A DNA stretch of 64,000 nucleotides from Gemmatimonadetes bacterium 2013_60CM_65_52 (GCA_002215645.1 NGFI01000004.1:62001-126000), one strand, 5' to 3'; shown: positions 44,421-53,879, counted from the first letter of the stretch. Notes: a model not told the origin generated them from the letters alone. Program-made: numbers and translations.

Positions 44421-45203
44421 TCAGACCTTGTGGTACGACACGCGCGCGGCCTCGCGCCGATCGTCCGCCTCGTAAATCTCGAAGTCGGAAAAGAAGCCCG
44501 GAGCCTCGGTCGTCAGCACGCGAAGCACTGCGACAGCGAGCCGGCGAATCTCGAGCTCAGCGCCCTCGCTCGACCGGAGTTCCAGCATCGTGCGCCACGC
44601 GCGGGCATTGCCCGTCACCACGATTTTTGTCTCGGTGGAGTTCGGGAGCACGGCGCGCGCCGCCTCTCGCGACATCTTCCGGCGATGCACCTTGTCGGCG
44701 ACCCAGCCGTACCGCTCCATGAGCTGCGCCACGAGAGTGACGTAGGCCTTTTGCGCGCTCTCGACCTGGGCGCGCCACGCGTTCTCGAGCTGGTCGTCGC
44801 CGGCGATGGCGGGGGGCACGACGAAGCTCGCGACGCTCTCGTCCACATAGCGCTGGGAGAGCTGTGAGTACGCAAAGCCCGCGCGGTGCCGCACCAGCTC
44901 GTGCGTGAGCGAGCGGCTCACCCCCTCGAGGAGCAACGAGTAGTTCGCATGCTCGAGTACGCTGCCGTGCCCCTGCTTCTTGATGTTCTCCAGGTATTCG
45001 CGCGTTGACCGCCGCGCGGGATTGTGCTGGCTCATGTAGCAGAGCCGCCCCGCGAACTCCGCCAGCCGCTCGCCGCCGCTGCTGTCGCCCTGCCACTCGA
45101 CCGGCAGGTGCTCGGGTTCGGAGAAATCGGGGCGCGAGAGCACGGTGACCTTCGGCTCGAAATAGAGACGCTGGTCGGCAGGAGAGACGAGAGCTGCGGT
45201 CAT
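44421..45203 (-). CDS. thyX: FAD-dependent thymidylate synthase
   Basis: It makes dTMP using FAD and methylene-THF, replacing ThyA. The 260-aa protein carries the ThyX motif as RHRAGFAYSQLSQRY near residue 103, with GHGSVLEHANYSLLLEGVSR before it and RTMLELRSSEGAELEIRRLA near the C-terminus. ATG 45203 removes the 42 non-homologous residues of the track ORF. Confidence 0.95.
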   Translation of the reverse strand: MTAALVSPADQRLYFEPKVTVLSRPDFSEPEHLPVEWQGDSSGGERLAEFAGRLCYMSQHNPARRSTREYLENIKKQGHGSVLEHANYSLLLEGVSRSLTHELVRHRAGFAYSQLSQRYVDESVASFVVPPAIAGDDQLENAWRAQVESAQKAYVTLVAQLMERYGWVADKVHRRKMSREAARAVLPNSTETKIVVTGNARAWRTMLELRSSEGAELEIRRLAVAVLRVLTTEAPGFFSDFEIYEADDRREAARVSYHKV

Positions 45204-45243
45204 GAGTGGGAGCGGCTGGGAATTGATGAATCGGAAACTAAGG

Positions 45244-46899
45244 TCACCGCCGCCGCTTCGCGCCATCCAATTCGATGTCGGCGAGCAGATCGAGACGAAG
45301 CCGGCCGTATGCGCGCTCGCGTTCGACACGGTCGAGCGCGGCCCGTGCCGCGGCGGGGAGCGGTGTGGCGAGCGGATCGTACTTCACATGTCCGATGGCG
45401 CTCGCGCCGGGCGCCGACAGCTTCGCATCGGGATTGAGTTGTCCCTCGGGATCGAAGGCCCGTTTGACGGACGCGAACCGCTCGATGACGTCCGCGGGCC
45501 AGACGAAAGGCAGCAGCGGCGCCCGGAGGCGGCCGTCGCCATGCTCGCCGCTGAGCGTGCCGCCGAGGGTCGCTGTAAGGCGCGTCACGTCCGCGAGCAA
45601 CGCCTCCACCCGAACGCGCCAATCGGGCGCCGCGACGTCCACGAGCGGATTCACGTGGACGTGCGCGTCACCCGCGTGACCGAAGATCACCCCTCGAATA
45701 CCCTGCGCACCGAGGGCCGCACGAACTCCATTCACGTACTCGGCAAGGCGATCCGGAGGAACGCAGCCATCCTCGATGAACTGCATGGACTTGAGGGAAG
45801 GATCCAGGCGGCTCAGTGCCGGACTCGCCGCGTGTCGCAGCTCCCACATCTCGCGCTCGGTGTCGGGATCGAGCGCAACCGCAACGGACACGGCCGACGC
45901 GGCCGTGAACCGCGACGCGAGATCGCGCGCCGCGGCCTCGCACTCGACGCGCGAGACGCCTTCCACCTCTGCCAGGAGCACGGCTTCGGTGTCGCCAGCC
46001 ACGGGCACATTCACGCCACCACGCCGCGCGACATCCAGGAAGGTACGGTCGAGCAACTCACAACAGCTCGCGTTTGCGGCGCGCGCCTCGCCTGCTCCGG
46101 CCACCGCGTCATTCAATGATGCGAACGCGCCGAGTATGCTGGCAGTGAACGGGAGTACAGGAGCGAGTCGGAGCTCGAGGCCCACGATGATCGCGAGCGT
46201 CCCCTCGCTCCCCACAAGCAGGTCGACGAGCTCTCCACTTTCCGCAAAGTCGGCAAGGGCGTAGCCGGACGACTCCTTTCGCACGTGGTGTCTCGAGGGC
46301 GACGCTCGCTCCCCCTCGATGAGCGCAGGCGCCACAGCCATGAAGCGCCGCACGGCGGCGAGGTCGGGAACAGGTGTCCCACGGCGGATCTCGGCCCGGC
46401 TTCCATCCGCGAACACGCAGTCGAGCGCCTCCACCCATGGGCGCGTCGAACCGTAGCGCATGGTGTGCGCGCCGGCCGCATTGGTCGCCGCCATTCCTCC
46501 GATTGTACAGAACGCGCCGCTCGACGGGTCCACGGGAAAGCACAGTCCCACCGCGCGCGCTGCCGCGTCCACTTCATCGCGAAGCACACCCGGCCCGCAA
46601 CGGATCGTTCTCGTCCGCACATCGACGACGCCGAGAGTACGAAGCCGGCTGAGATCCACGATCATGCCGTCGCCGATTGCGCCACCGGCCATGCTGCTGC
46701 CCGAGCCGCGGGGGACGAGCGGCATCCGGTGCTCCACCGCCCATTTCACGAGGGCCGCGACGTCATCGGCGTCGCCCGGAACGGCGACGGCGCGCGGAAG
46801 GATCTGTCCGATGCCCGCGGCCTCGCTGTAGACTGCGAGGGCCGCCGCGTCGTTCCGCAGGAGGCCGCGAAATCCATCAACGGCGGGTATCTTCTGCAT
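45244..46899 (-). CDS. FAD-linked oxidase (glycolate/D-lactate dehydrogenase GlcD type)
   Basis: The 551-aa flavoprotein has the PCMH FAD-binding part (LVPRGSGSSMAGGAIGDGMIVDLSRL, then GAFCTIGGMAATNAAGAHTMRYG and LVGSEGTLAIIVGLELRL). Its FAD-oxidase C-domain has IFGHAGDAHVHVNPL and SGEHGDGRLRAPLLP, where His/Glu bind metal and substrate. It probably oxidises a 2-hydroxy acid such as D-lactate or glycolate. No Fe-S domain is fused. Its ATG (46899) touches the divergent squalene synthase start. Confidence 0.85.
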   Translation of the reverse strand: MQKIPAVDGFRGLLRNDAAALAVYSEAAGIGQILPRAVAVPGDADDVAALVKWAVEHRMPLVPRGSGSSMAGGAIGDGMIVDLSRLRTLGVVDVRTRTIRCGPGVLRDEVDAAARAVGLCFPVDPSSGAFCTIGGMAATNAAGAHTMRYGSTRPWVEALDCVFADGSRAEIRRGTPVPDLAAVRRFMAVAPALIEGERASPSRHHVRKESSGYALADFAESGELVDLLVGSEGTLAIIVGLELRLAPVLPFTASILGAFASLNDAVAGAGEARAANASCCELLDRTFLDVARRGGVNVPVAGDTEAVLLAEVEGVSRVECEAAARDLASRFTAASAVSVAVALDPDTEREMWELRHAASPALSRLDPSLKSMQFIEDGCVPPDRLAEYVNGVRAALGAQGIRGVIFGHAGDAHVHVNPLVDVAAPDWRVRVEALLADVTRLTATLGGTLSGEHGDGRLRAPLLPFVWPADVIERFASVKRAFDPEGQLNPDAKLSAPGASAIGHVKYDPLATPLPAAARAALDRVERERAYGRLRLDLLADIELDGAKRRR

Positions 46900-47982
46900 G
46901 TGAGCAGTAGTCTAACGTCTCCCGCCACCGAACGAATCCAGTCGCCGAGCGAACGGCTTGCGACTGCGGAGCGATTTGCCAGGGACATCCTGCCGTCGGT
47001 GTCGAGGACGTTCGCGCTCTCCATCCGCGTGCTGCCGGGTGCGCTTGGCCGAGCGGTCCTCACGGCGTACTTGCTCTGCCGCATTGCCGACACGCTCGAG
47101 GACGAGCCCGAGCTACCCGCCGCGACGAAGGCAGCGTTGCTCGAGGAGCTGGCGCGCTGCTTCGACGATGCGGGTGAGGCCGATGCGTTTCCAGCCCGCG
47201 TCGCCGGCATCGAGGGGGACGTCGCCCACGTGCGCCTCACGCGCAACGCCGACCTGATCTTCGTGCTCTATCGATCGTTGCCGCCGGGAACGCAGATGCA
47301 CGTGCGGCGCTGGGTGAGCGAGATGATTGCGGGCATGCGAAAGTTCGTGCTGCTGTATCCGCACGGCATTCGCATCCAGAGCCTCGATGAGTATCGCGAG
47401 TACTGCTACTACGTTGCCGGTACGGTGGGATACATGCTCACCGATCTCTGGCACGAGCACGCCCCGAGCATCGGCGAGCGGCAGTACGCGGTGCTGCGGG
47501 AGCGCTGCCGTTCGTTCGCCGAAGCGTTGCAAACGGTGAACATTCTCAAGGACGTCGCCGCCGACGCCGAGACCGAGAATTCCATCTACATCCCCGAGGA
47601 GCTCCTCCAGCGCCACGGCAGCAGCCATGCGACCATACTCGCGCCCGACCGTCTGCGCGGCACCCGCGACGCACTCGCAACGCTTGTCCAACTGGCCTGG
47701 CACGATCTCGAAACGGCGCGAAGCTACCTGCTTCTCATTCCGCGGCGGGCGGTCACCATCAGACTGTTCTGTCTGCTGCCGCTGCTCTTTGCCTACGCAA
47801 CACTTCGCGATCTGACGCGCACCCCTCACGCGCTTGCGCAACGTGAGGTGGTCAAGATTTCGCGGCGCGAGGTGAAGTCGCTGACGCTGTTCGGTGTGCT
47901 CGTCATTCTGAGCAACCGCGGAATGCGGTGGCTCGCAGACCGTGCGAGCCGGCGCCCCTTCGTCGTCGCCGGGGTTCGCTAG
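46900..47982 (+). CDS. squalene/phytoene synthase family protein
   Basis: The ~360-aa all-helical prenyl synthase has LPSVSRTFALSIRVLPG, the first Asp motif CRIADTLEDE near residue 64, YCYYVAGTVGYMLTDLW, and the second motif ALQTVNILKDVAAD near residue 210. DTLEDE favours squalene-type (farnesyl diphosphate farnesyltransferase) over phytoene synthase. A hydrophobic C-terminal part may associate with membranes. GTG 46900 is the only early start. No other sterol, hopanoid or carotenoid gene is nearby. Confidence 0.85.
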   Translation: MSSSLTSPATERIQSPSERLATAERFARDILPSVSRTFALSIRVLPGALGRAVLTAYLLCRIADTLEDEPELPAATKAALLEELARCFDDAGEADAFPARVAGIEGDVAHVRLTRNADLIFVLYRSLPPGTQMHVRRWVSEMIAGMRKFVLLYPHGIRIQSLDEYREYCYYVAGTVGYMLTDLWHEHAPSIGERQYAVLRERCRSFAEALQTVNILKDVAADAETENSIYIPEELLQRHGSSHATILAPDRLRGTRDALATLVQLAWHDLETARSYLLLIPRRAVTIRLFCLLPLLFAYATLRDLTRTPHALAQREVVKISRREVKSLTLFGVLVILSNRGMRWLADRASRRPFVVAGVR

Positions 47983-48800
47983 CGTCCCGTGCGTCGTCCG
48001 CCGCCCACGGCGGCGGCGAGCATGCTGATGAGCGAGGGCGGCCGGCCGGCGTCTCCTCGCTCGAGTCGATCCAGCACCTGCTCCAGGACGAGCTGTGCCC
48101 GCGACGCGGCATCGATGTGCGCGCTGCGGGCGACGAAATAGCTGAGCGGAGCAACAAGTACCACCGGCGCGGCGACCGCCATCGCCGAGAAGCTGAGCAC
48201 TGCCAGGATGCCGCCGCCCACCATGCTCGCGCCGGTGAGAGCGGCCTGTTGCTGAGCCATCAATCGCCGGAAACCGCCGAGGTGCGCATCGATCCGCACG
48301 AGCGTGCGCTGCGGGTCCACGGGGACCACCGTCGCCCCGACGGCGGTTGCGCGCCGCAGAGCGTGCCCACGGCCGCTGACGGCGCGGCGCACCAGGCCGA
48401 CGACGTCGCGCCGTGCTTCCCAAACGATGCGATCGCCGAACTGCCGCTGCACGATGAGCGATTCCTGGCGCTGCATCCAGTCGTCGAGTGCACCGAGCAC
48501 CTGGGCTGGAGTCCCACTGACGGTGCGCTGCGCACTGACGGTGGCGGCGCCATAAAGGCTCGCCAACATCCCTCGCTCCACAGGCAACGAGACTCGAGAC
48601 CGCTCCTCCGCCATCGCCTGGCGGAGATTGATGGGATCGAGGCCCACCTCCTTCGCCAATGCCTCGATCTGCGCCTCCGTGAGACTGCCCTCCGCGTCCG
48701 GAGCCGCGCCAGCCTGAAGCTCCGTTGCGCGCGCCAGCACACGCTCGACCGCCGCGCGATCGAGAGAGTTTGGCACGGGCGTCCCGGGAGAGTCGCTCAT
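47979..48800 (-). CDS. hypothetical membrane-associated protein
   Basis: The 273-aa protein has an N-terminal helical segment (GSLTEAQIEALAKEVGLDPINLRQAMAEE) like a small regulatory or SHOCT-like motif, a soluble middle, then one or two hydrophobic helices (SMVGGGILAVLSFSAMAVAAPVVLVAPLSYFV). It overlaps the 3' end of the squalene synthase gene by 4 bp in convergent orientation. No known function. Confidence 0.65.
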   Translation of the reverse strand: MSDSPGTPVPNSLDRAAVERVLARATELQAGAAPDAEGSLTEAQIEALAKEVGLDPINLRQAMAEERSRVSLPVERGMLASLYGAATVSAQRTVSGTPAQVLGALDDWMQRQESLIVQRQFGDRIVWEARRDVVGLVRRAVSGRGHALRRATAVGATVVPVDPQRTLVRIDAHLGGFRRLMAQQQAALTGASMVGGGILAVLSFSAMAVAAPVVLVAPLSYFVARSAHIDAASRAQLVLEQVLDRLERGDAGRPPSLISMLAAAVGGGRRTGR

Positions 48801-48866
48801 CGGATGAATGATAACGCGCCAGGGCGGTCATTGTGGACGCGCCGACCGCCGCATTAGCCTCCCAGC

Positions 48867-49820
48867 ATGACGACTCTCGACGACATTCGCGCCGCGCACG
48901 ATCGCATCCGTTCACGCGTCCACCGCACGCCGCTTCTCAGCAGCGCCACGCTGGCCACCAGCGCCGGTGTTGCTCGCGTTGCGCTCAAGTGTGAGAACCT
49001 TCAGAAGACCGGATCCTTCAAGGCACGCGGCGCGCTGAACGCGCTGTCGCAGCTCGACGCCGGCGCACAGGCGCGCGGCGTCGTGTCCTTCTCCGCCGGA
49101 AATCATGCGCAGGCGCTGGCCTGGGGCGCGCGTACGGCGGGCGTGAAGTGTACGGTCGTCATGCCGGCCACCGCGTCGCAGACCAAAGTCGCGGCGACGC
49201 GCGGCTACGGCGCCGAGGTCATCCTCCACGGAACGGGGACGGAAGCGCTCGCGAAGGCCCACGAGATGTCCGAGCAGCAGGGGCTCACGTTGGTCCATCC
49301 GTTCGACGACGACCGGATCATCGCCGGAACCGGGACCGTCGCCCTGGAGATCCTGGACGAATGGAAGGGCGCGCCCGACGTGGTCGTCGTCCCCATTGGC
49401 GGAGGAGGGCTCATCTCCGGCATTGCGCTGGCCATCAAGGAGCTGGCGCCGGCAACGCGCGTCATCGGTGTCGAGCCAACCGGCGCCGCCGTCATGCGCC
49501 AGAGCCTCGACGCCGGGCACCCGACATCCATGAAATCCACCAACACGATCGCCGACGGACTCGCGGCGCCGATGGCCGGCGTGCGTAACTTCGAGATCGT
49601 GAAGCGCTACGTGGACGACGTGGTGCTGGTCTCGGACGACGAGATCGCGGAGGCCATGCGCATGCTCCTGCTGCGCGGAAAACTCCTTGCAGAGCCTGCG
49701 GGCGCGGCCGCAGCAGCGGCGCTTGTTACCGGGAAATTTCCCACGCGGAGCTCGGAGTCGGTGGTCCTCCTGGTGAGCGGAGGCAACGTAGATACGGAAA
49801 GGATCAAGTCGCTCATCTGA
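48867..49820 (+). CDS. threonine dehydratase / serine racemase-like PLP enzyme
   Basis: The 317-aa fold-type II PLP enzyme has the Schiff-base lysine in LQKTGSFKARGALNAL, SFSAGNHAQALAW, the Gly-rich phosphate loop VVVPIGGGGLISG and a final VSGGNVD. No ACT domain is present, so it would not be feedback-inhibited by isoleucine as biosynthetic IlvA is. It is a TdcB-like catabolic threonine dehydratase or serine racemase. It could still supply 2-ketobutyrate to the ilv pathway. Confidence 0.85.
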   Translation: MTTLDDIRAAHDRIRSRVHRTPLLSSATLATSAGVARVALKCENLQKTGSFKARGALNALSQLDAGAQARGVVSFSAGNHAQALAWGARTAGVKCTVVMPATASQTKVAATRGYGAEVILHGTGTEALAKAHEMSEQQGLTLVHPFDDDRIIAGTGTVALEILDEWKGAPDVVVVPIGGGGLISGIALAIKELAPATRVIGVEPTGAAVMRQSLDAGHPTSMKSTNTIADGLAAPMAGVRNFEIVKRYVDDVVLVSDDEIAEAMRMLLLRGKLLAEPAGAAAAAALVTGKFPTRSSESVVLLVSGGNVDTERIKSLI

Positions 49821-49828
49821 CCCAAATT

Positions 49829-49950
49829 CAGTACTGAAGTAGGAACTCCAGTATCCGGAACTCGGCACTCGGTATGGAGACGGCAGTAAACGGCGTCGTT
49901 GGTTTGTACCGGATACGACGTTGTACCGAGTGCCGGATACAGAGTACTGT
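49829..49950. repeat. palindromic intergenic repeat, copy B
   Basis: CCAGTATCCGGAACTCGGCACTCGGTAT on the left pairs with TACCGAGTGCCGGATACAGAGTACTG on the right. The motifs match copy A near 35.1 kb. It lies between two convergent genes and may act as a terminator. Confidence 0.65.
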
Positions 49951-49982
49951 TGGTCACTACTGCTGTTGTTGTTGCTCCGGCA

Positions 49983-51110
49983 TCAGATTCCTCCAAGCAC
50001 GACATCGAGCTGCCTTGCGATCGCCTCCCTGACCGCATCGGGAATCGCGAAGGCCGCGGTGAATGCCCCCCTCGGATCATTCGGCGAAGGACGGCCGGCC
50101 TGCTGGAGGTAATAGCGCATATAGCCCATGACCATCGCGGGCAACGTGCGCTCGAGCAACAGAGCGCCCGCGCGAACGGCTGCGGCCTGCTCGTACCTCG
50201 ACGTCGCGCCGGACCGCTGTTCGGCGGGCGTCGTGTTGTCGGCAATGGCGGCGCTTGCGATGCTTCCCGTGACCTCGTGCGCGAACACGTACAGCACGTG
50301 CTCCGATTCCGCGTCGCTCTCCGGCACCGGCCCGGCCACGACATTCTCGCCCTTGGCGAAATGAATGGTGCGTCCCTCACCTCCAAGGGGCAGCGATAGA
50401 TAGAGCTCTCCGTTGCCCTGCTGCGTGTTGTTGAGGAAGCGTTGCAGTGCCGGCCGCCAGACGCGCTGCCATAGCGAGTCGGTGTGGGCCACGGCGCGCG
50501 CACGTGCGCGTGTTTCCCCGTTCCAGTAGTCCGTGTAGAAACGATGCCCCTCGTCGTCCGCCGACACGGTGAACAGACGCAGCCACTCGCGATCGGCGGC
50601 GGAAGGGAACGCGCCATTGAGCACCCCGAAGAGCAGGCGCGTGGTTGGATCGGCGTTTCCACTCGCGCCCGTGCCCAGCGCGAAGCGGTCGATGACCTGC
50701 CGCATCTGCTCCCACGACTCGAAGTACAGCGGAACGAACTGGCCGCTCGTGGCAATCGACGGGTTGCTGATGAGCCGCGCGAGGAGACGCTGCCGGTTCG
50801 CATCCAGTTGCGAGCTGACGCTGCGCTGGCGGCGAATGCCGACCATCCGATCCCGATAGCCTCGGGTGAAATAGGGAATCAGCGTGGTGTCGGAGGTGAG
50901 CATCGCATACGAGTGCAGCCAGAGGTCGACGTGCTCCTTCGTGCGCGCCGGCCATGTGGTCTGCACCATGGGCGCGGGTCCCGCGGGCGGACGCGAGCTT
51001 GTCGACGGTGACGGCGACGGTGACGGCGATGGCGTCACCCCACCGCACGCCAGGACGCCGGCGAACGTGATGATCACAGCGCAATGCGAAGAAAGGCGCA
51101 GACCGCTCAT
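49983..51110 (-). CDS. predicted lipoprotein of unknown function
   Basis: The 375-aa protein has a lipoprotein signal (AVIITFAGVLACGG), a Pro/Ser-rich linker (PSPSPSPSPS) and a large helical domain with REWLRLFTVSADDEGHRFYTDYWN and VLYVFAHEVTGSIASAAI. The AHE could suggest a metal site, but no HExxH is present. ATG 51110 follows GGGGGAG. It is the third gene after rnhA and a zinc-ribbon gene. Function not recognised. Confidence 0.7.
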   Translation of the reverse strand: MSGLRLSSHCAVIITFAGVLACGGVTPSPSPSPSPSTSSRPPAGPAPMVQTTWPARTKEHVDLWLHSYAMLTSDTTLIPYFTRGYRDRMVGIRRQRSVSSQLDANRQRLLARLISNPSIATSGQFVPLYFESWEQMRQVIDRFALGTGASGNADPTTRLLFGVLNGAFPSAADREWLRLFTVSADDEGHRFYTDYWNGETRARARAVAHTDSLWQRVWRPALQRFLNNTQQGNGELYLSLPLGGEGRTIHFAKGENVVAGPVPESDAESEHVLYVFAHEVTGSIASAAIADNTTPAEQRSGATSRYEQAAAVRAGALLLERTLPAMVMGYMRYYLQQAGRPSPNDPRGAFTAAFAIPDAVREAIARQLDVVLGGI

Positions 51111-51126
51111 GGCCAAAAAACTCCCC

Positions 51127-51792
51127 CTAGGAAACTCCTCGTCCGCACATGACGCAGAAACTCCAGTCGCGCTCCAGCTCGCTGCCACACGCCGGGCAGC
51201 GTACGACCGTGAGATCCTGGCCGCAGTGTGGGCAAAAACTGATCTCGCGTCCGGGCGGAAGGGCTCCCTTGCAGTACGGGCAGTCTTCACCCTCCTCACG
51301 AATCATCACGGATTTCACCGGACGGCGCCTCGAATCCGGTGGAGGAATGACGCGGTTCGGGTCGGACGGCGTTGTGGGAAGGGGTGGTACGCTGCTCCGC
51401 ATCGCCGCCGCCGCCGCGCGCGATACGGTGACGCTTGGCGCCGGCGTGCTGGAGCCGTCCAGGCGCCGCAACGCATCCGCCGCGAGAGAAACGTGTGTCG
51501 TGGCGAAATCCCGAATGCGCTGCGTGTCCGGCACGGACGACGCCCGCTCCATGGCGATCATGTCACGTAGACGGTCGTCCACGATGAGATAATCTCTGTC
51601 GTTCGCCAGCAGCTCGAGCAGCGTGTGCTCGTAGTCCTGGTTCGTCTCCAGGCCGAGCTCGCGACGATGGAGACGGTAGGGAAGGATCGTCTGATACAGC
51701 TCGCCGATCTCGAAGGGGTGCGACTCGTACTGCGGAAAGCTCGCGCGAATGGTGCGCACGAGGTGCCGGTACATCCGCTCGACGTCGTCCAT
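51127..51792 (-). CDS. double zinc-ribbon protein
   Basis: The 221-aa protein has a helical N-terminus (FPQYESHPFEIGELYQTILPYRLHRRELG, then LLANDRDYLIVDD), a Pro-rich linker and two C-terminal zinc ribbons: CPYCKGALPPGREISFCPHCG and CPACGSELERDWSFCVMCG. Such proteins often act as adaptors. ATG 51792 is the internal start. It is 16 bp ahead of the lipoprotein and 29 bp behind rnhA. The ligand is unknown. Confidence 0.75.
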   Translation of the reverse strand: MDDVERMYRHLVRTIRASFPQYESHPFEIGELYQTILPYRLHRRELGLETNQDYEHTLLELLANDRDYLIVDDRLRDMIAMERASSVPDTQRIRDFATTHVSLAADALRRLDGSSTPAPSVTVSRAAAAAMRSSVPPLPTTPSDPNRVIPPPDSRRRPVKSVMIREEGEDCPYCKGALPPGREISFCPHCGQDLTVVRCPACGSELERDWSFCVMCGRGVS

Positions 51793-51821
51793 CGAAGACG
51801 CTCCCGAAGAACTCGGTGAGA

Positions 51822-52478
51822 CTACTTGTCCACGGCCGATGATGCACGTCCCGTACGCGGCAGCGCCCGGGCCGCCACGAACTGCGCTCCGGCGGGAAAG
51901 GGCATGGGCTCCACGGTAACGCGCTTCCTTGCGCGCTGCGCCTCGAACCATTCGTCGAAGTGCGAGGGCTGCGCCCCGTCAGAGCTGGTCTGCCCGCGCG
52001 CGGCCGCGACCGCAAGATCGTTGGCATACTCGTTCTGCGGATGTCCCGCATGCCCGCGCACCCAATTCCACTGCACGCGATGCGGCGCGGCGTCGTCCAC
52101 GAGCTGCTGCCACAGCTCGAGATTCTCGATGGCGCCTTCCCGCCGCCTCCAGCCGCGTCCCGCCCAACCGTGCACCCACTCCGTCATGCCCTTGACCAGA
52201 TACTGCGAGTCGCTGGTGAAGAGGACGCGAAAGTGCCGGCTCTTCCGTCCGAGAACGCGAAACGCCTCGATGGCACTGCGCAGCGCCATGCGATTGTTGG
52301 TCGTGGCGCGCTCGGAGATCCAGTAGTCCCAGCGGCCGAGCTGCCCGGTTGCCGGCACCACATACTCGATCACGCCCGCCGCGCCACCGGGATTCTCTCC
52401 CTCACGCCCGTTGCCGAGGCACGATTCGTCGGCGTAGATGGCCACCAGTGGCAGCTCGACGGAGGATTCCGCGCTCAC
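51822..52478 (-). CDS. rnhA: ribonuclease HI-like protein
   Basis: The 218-aa protein shows the RNase H core: VAIYADESCLGNG (first Asp), TTNNRMALRSAIEAF, TSDSQYLVKGMTEWVHGW, WNWVRGHAGHPQNEYANDLA (His and last Asp). The catalytic Glu of NNRMEL is Ala here, which is unusual. A ~50-residue C-terminal extension follows the domain. It probably removes RNA:DNA hybrids if the change is tolerated. It overlaps the small upstream gene by ATGA. Confidence 0.85.
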   Translation of the reverse strand: MSAESSVELPLVAIYADESCLGNGREGENPGGAAGVIEYVVPATGQLGRWDYWISERATTNNRMALRSAIEAFRVLGRKSRHFRVLFTSDSQYLVKGMTEWVHGWAGRGWRRREGAIENLELWQQLVDDAAPHRVQWNWVRGHAGHPQNEYANDLAVAAARGQTSSDGAQPSHFDEWFEAQRARKRVTVEPMPFPAGAQFVAARALPRTGRASSAVDK

Positions 52479-52708
52479 GATACGACCTCGATTCCCTCGA
52501 GCTCGTCGACGAACAGTGTGAGCGAATCGCCCGTCGTGGGGTGATGGGCCTCGAGCGTCTCACGGCCACCCACGACGCGCAACCGATCCACCACGATCAT
52601 GAGCTCCGTTCCCCGCCGCCAGACGGCAAGCCGACGCCGGTCCGCGATCGCGCGCTCGAGTGCGTCGTACTGTGCCGTTGTGAGCTGAGTGTATCTGGGT
52701 CGAGCCAT
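52475..52708 (-). CDS. small hypothetical protein upstream of rnhA
   Basis: The 77-aa protein (RPRYTQLTTAQYDALERAIADRRRLAVWRRG, then ELMIVVDRLRVVGGRETLEAHHP) looks like a compact alpha/beta domain. It starts at ATG 52708 inside a longer track ORF and overlaps rnhA by 4 bp, so the two are translated together. Function unknown. Confidence 0.6.
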   Translation of the reverse strand: MARPRYTQLTTAQYDALERAIADRRRLAVWRRGTELMIVVDRLRVVGGRETLEAHHPTTGDSLTLFVDELEGIEVVS

Positions 52709-52724
52709 TGCGTTGCGAATCGAA

Positions 52725-53879
52725 TCACCGGCACCAGCCGAGCGCGAGCGCCGCGAGCACGTCCGTGGCGCGGGCGATCTCGTCGAGCGGAATGTACTCC
52801 TCCGCCGCGTGCGCGAGGGAGATGTCACCAGGCCCGAAGCAGACCGCGGGAATACCGGCGGCGTTGAGCAGAGCGGCATCCGTCCAGGCGGACATTCCCT
52901 CGATGGCCACTGGCAGCCCGAGACTGGTGAGAGCGGCGTCGAGCGCACGGACCACCGGCGCATCCACTGCCACGTCACTCGGCGCCTGCGCGAGCAGCAG
53001 CTGCGAGCTCGCAACGAACGTCGGATGGACGCGTTTCACCGCCTTGCAGACTTCCTCTATCTGCGCGAGCACCGTGGACGGCTGCTCACCGGGCAGCGTA
53101 CGTCGCTCGAGCTTGATGACGCATCGATCGGGATATGTGGACATTCCGGTGCCACCCTCGATGAACGACGCGTGGATGGATGCACGGCCGAGCAGCGGGT
53201 GAGTTTGCCGTGGCAGCACGTCAGCATCGAACCCATGCAGCTCGGCGAGCAGGAGTCCCGCATGTCGGATGGCGTCGACACCGAGCTCGTACCGGCTGCC
53301 GTGCGCCGCGCGCCCCGTCACCTCCACTTCGATCCACACGAACCCCCGATGCGCAGGCATGATGGCGAGCCTCGTGGGCTCGGTGACCACGGCGGCGTCG
53401 GCCCGTACGCCGCGCGCAAGCAGCGCTCGTGTGCCGATGCTCTCGTATTCCTCGTCGGCCACGGCGGCGACCATGATCTCTCCGTTCAGGCCATTCTGCG
53501 CGGCACGCCATGCGGCCGCGCACATCGCCGCGACACCGCCCTTCATGTCCGCCGCACCACGGCCGTAGAGCCGTCCATCCTGGACCGCGGCATCGAACGG
53601 CGCGTGCGTCATGCCATCCACGCCGACCACGTCGAGATGTCCGTTGAACATCACGGTGCGCCCGAACTCGGCGCGTCCGATGCGCGCAAGCACGTTCGGA
53701 CGACCCGGTGCTGCGTCGAACACTTCGACGCGAAAGCCCCATTCGGTGAGAATGCCTTCCAACGCGCGCGCACACTCGAGCTCACCGGGGCCGCCCGGCA
53801 CCAGCGTTGGATTTCGCGAGTCGATGGCGACCAGCGTCCGTGCAAGCGCGCCCGCGTCGCCAGGGTCAATCGTCGTCAT
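52725..53879 (-). CDS. M20 family metallopeptidase/deacylase (ArgE/DapE type)
   Basis: The 384-aa protein has the M20 metal-site motifs MFNGHLDVV, GRGAADMKGGVAAM and AAVADEEYES (catalytic Glu), then the dimerisation domain GRAAHGS and the C-terminal His region. It is most like acetylornithine deacetylase or succinyl-diaminopimelate desuccinylase. The substrate cannot be fixed from the sequence. It overlaps the GHMP kinase end by 14 bp. Confidence 0.85.
   Translation of the reverse strand: MTTIDPGDAGALARTLVAIDSRNPTLVPGGPGELECARALEGILTEWGFRVEVFDAAPGRPNVLARIGRAEFGRTVMFNGHLDVVGVDGMTHAPFDAAVQDGRLYGRGAADMKGGVAAMCAAAWRAAQNGLNGEIMVAAVADEEYESIGTRALLARGVRADAAVVTEPTRLAIMPAHRGFVWIEVEVTGRAAHGSRYELGVDAIRHAGLLLAELHGFDADVLPRQTHPLLGRASIHASFIEGGTGMSTYPDRCVIKLERRTLPGEQPSTVLAQIEEVCKAVKRVHPTFVASSQLLLAQAPSDVAVDAPVVRALDAALTSLGLPVAIEGMSAWTDAALLNAAGIPAVCFGPGDISLAHAAEEYIPLDEIARATDVLAALALGWCR

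Noticed and set aside
47113-48915. 600-aa minus-strand ORF
   Set aside because: Antisense to squalene synthase and out of frame with the 47979-48800 gene; Arg/His-rich shadow.
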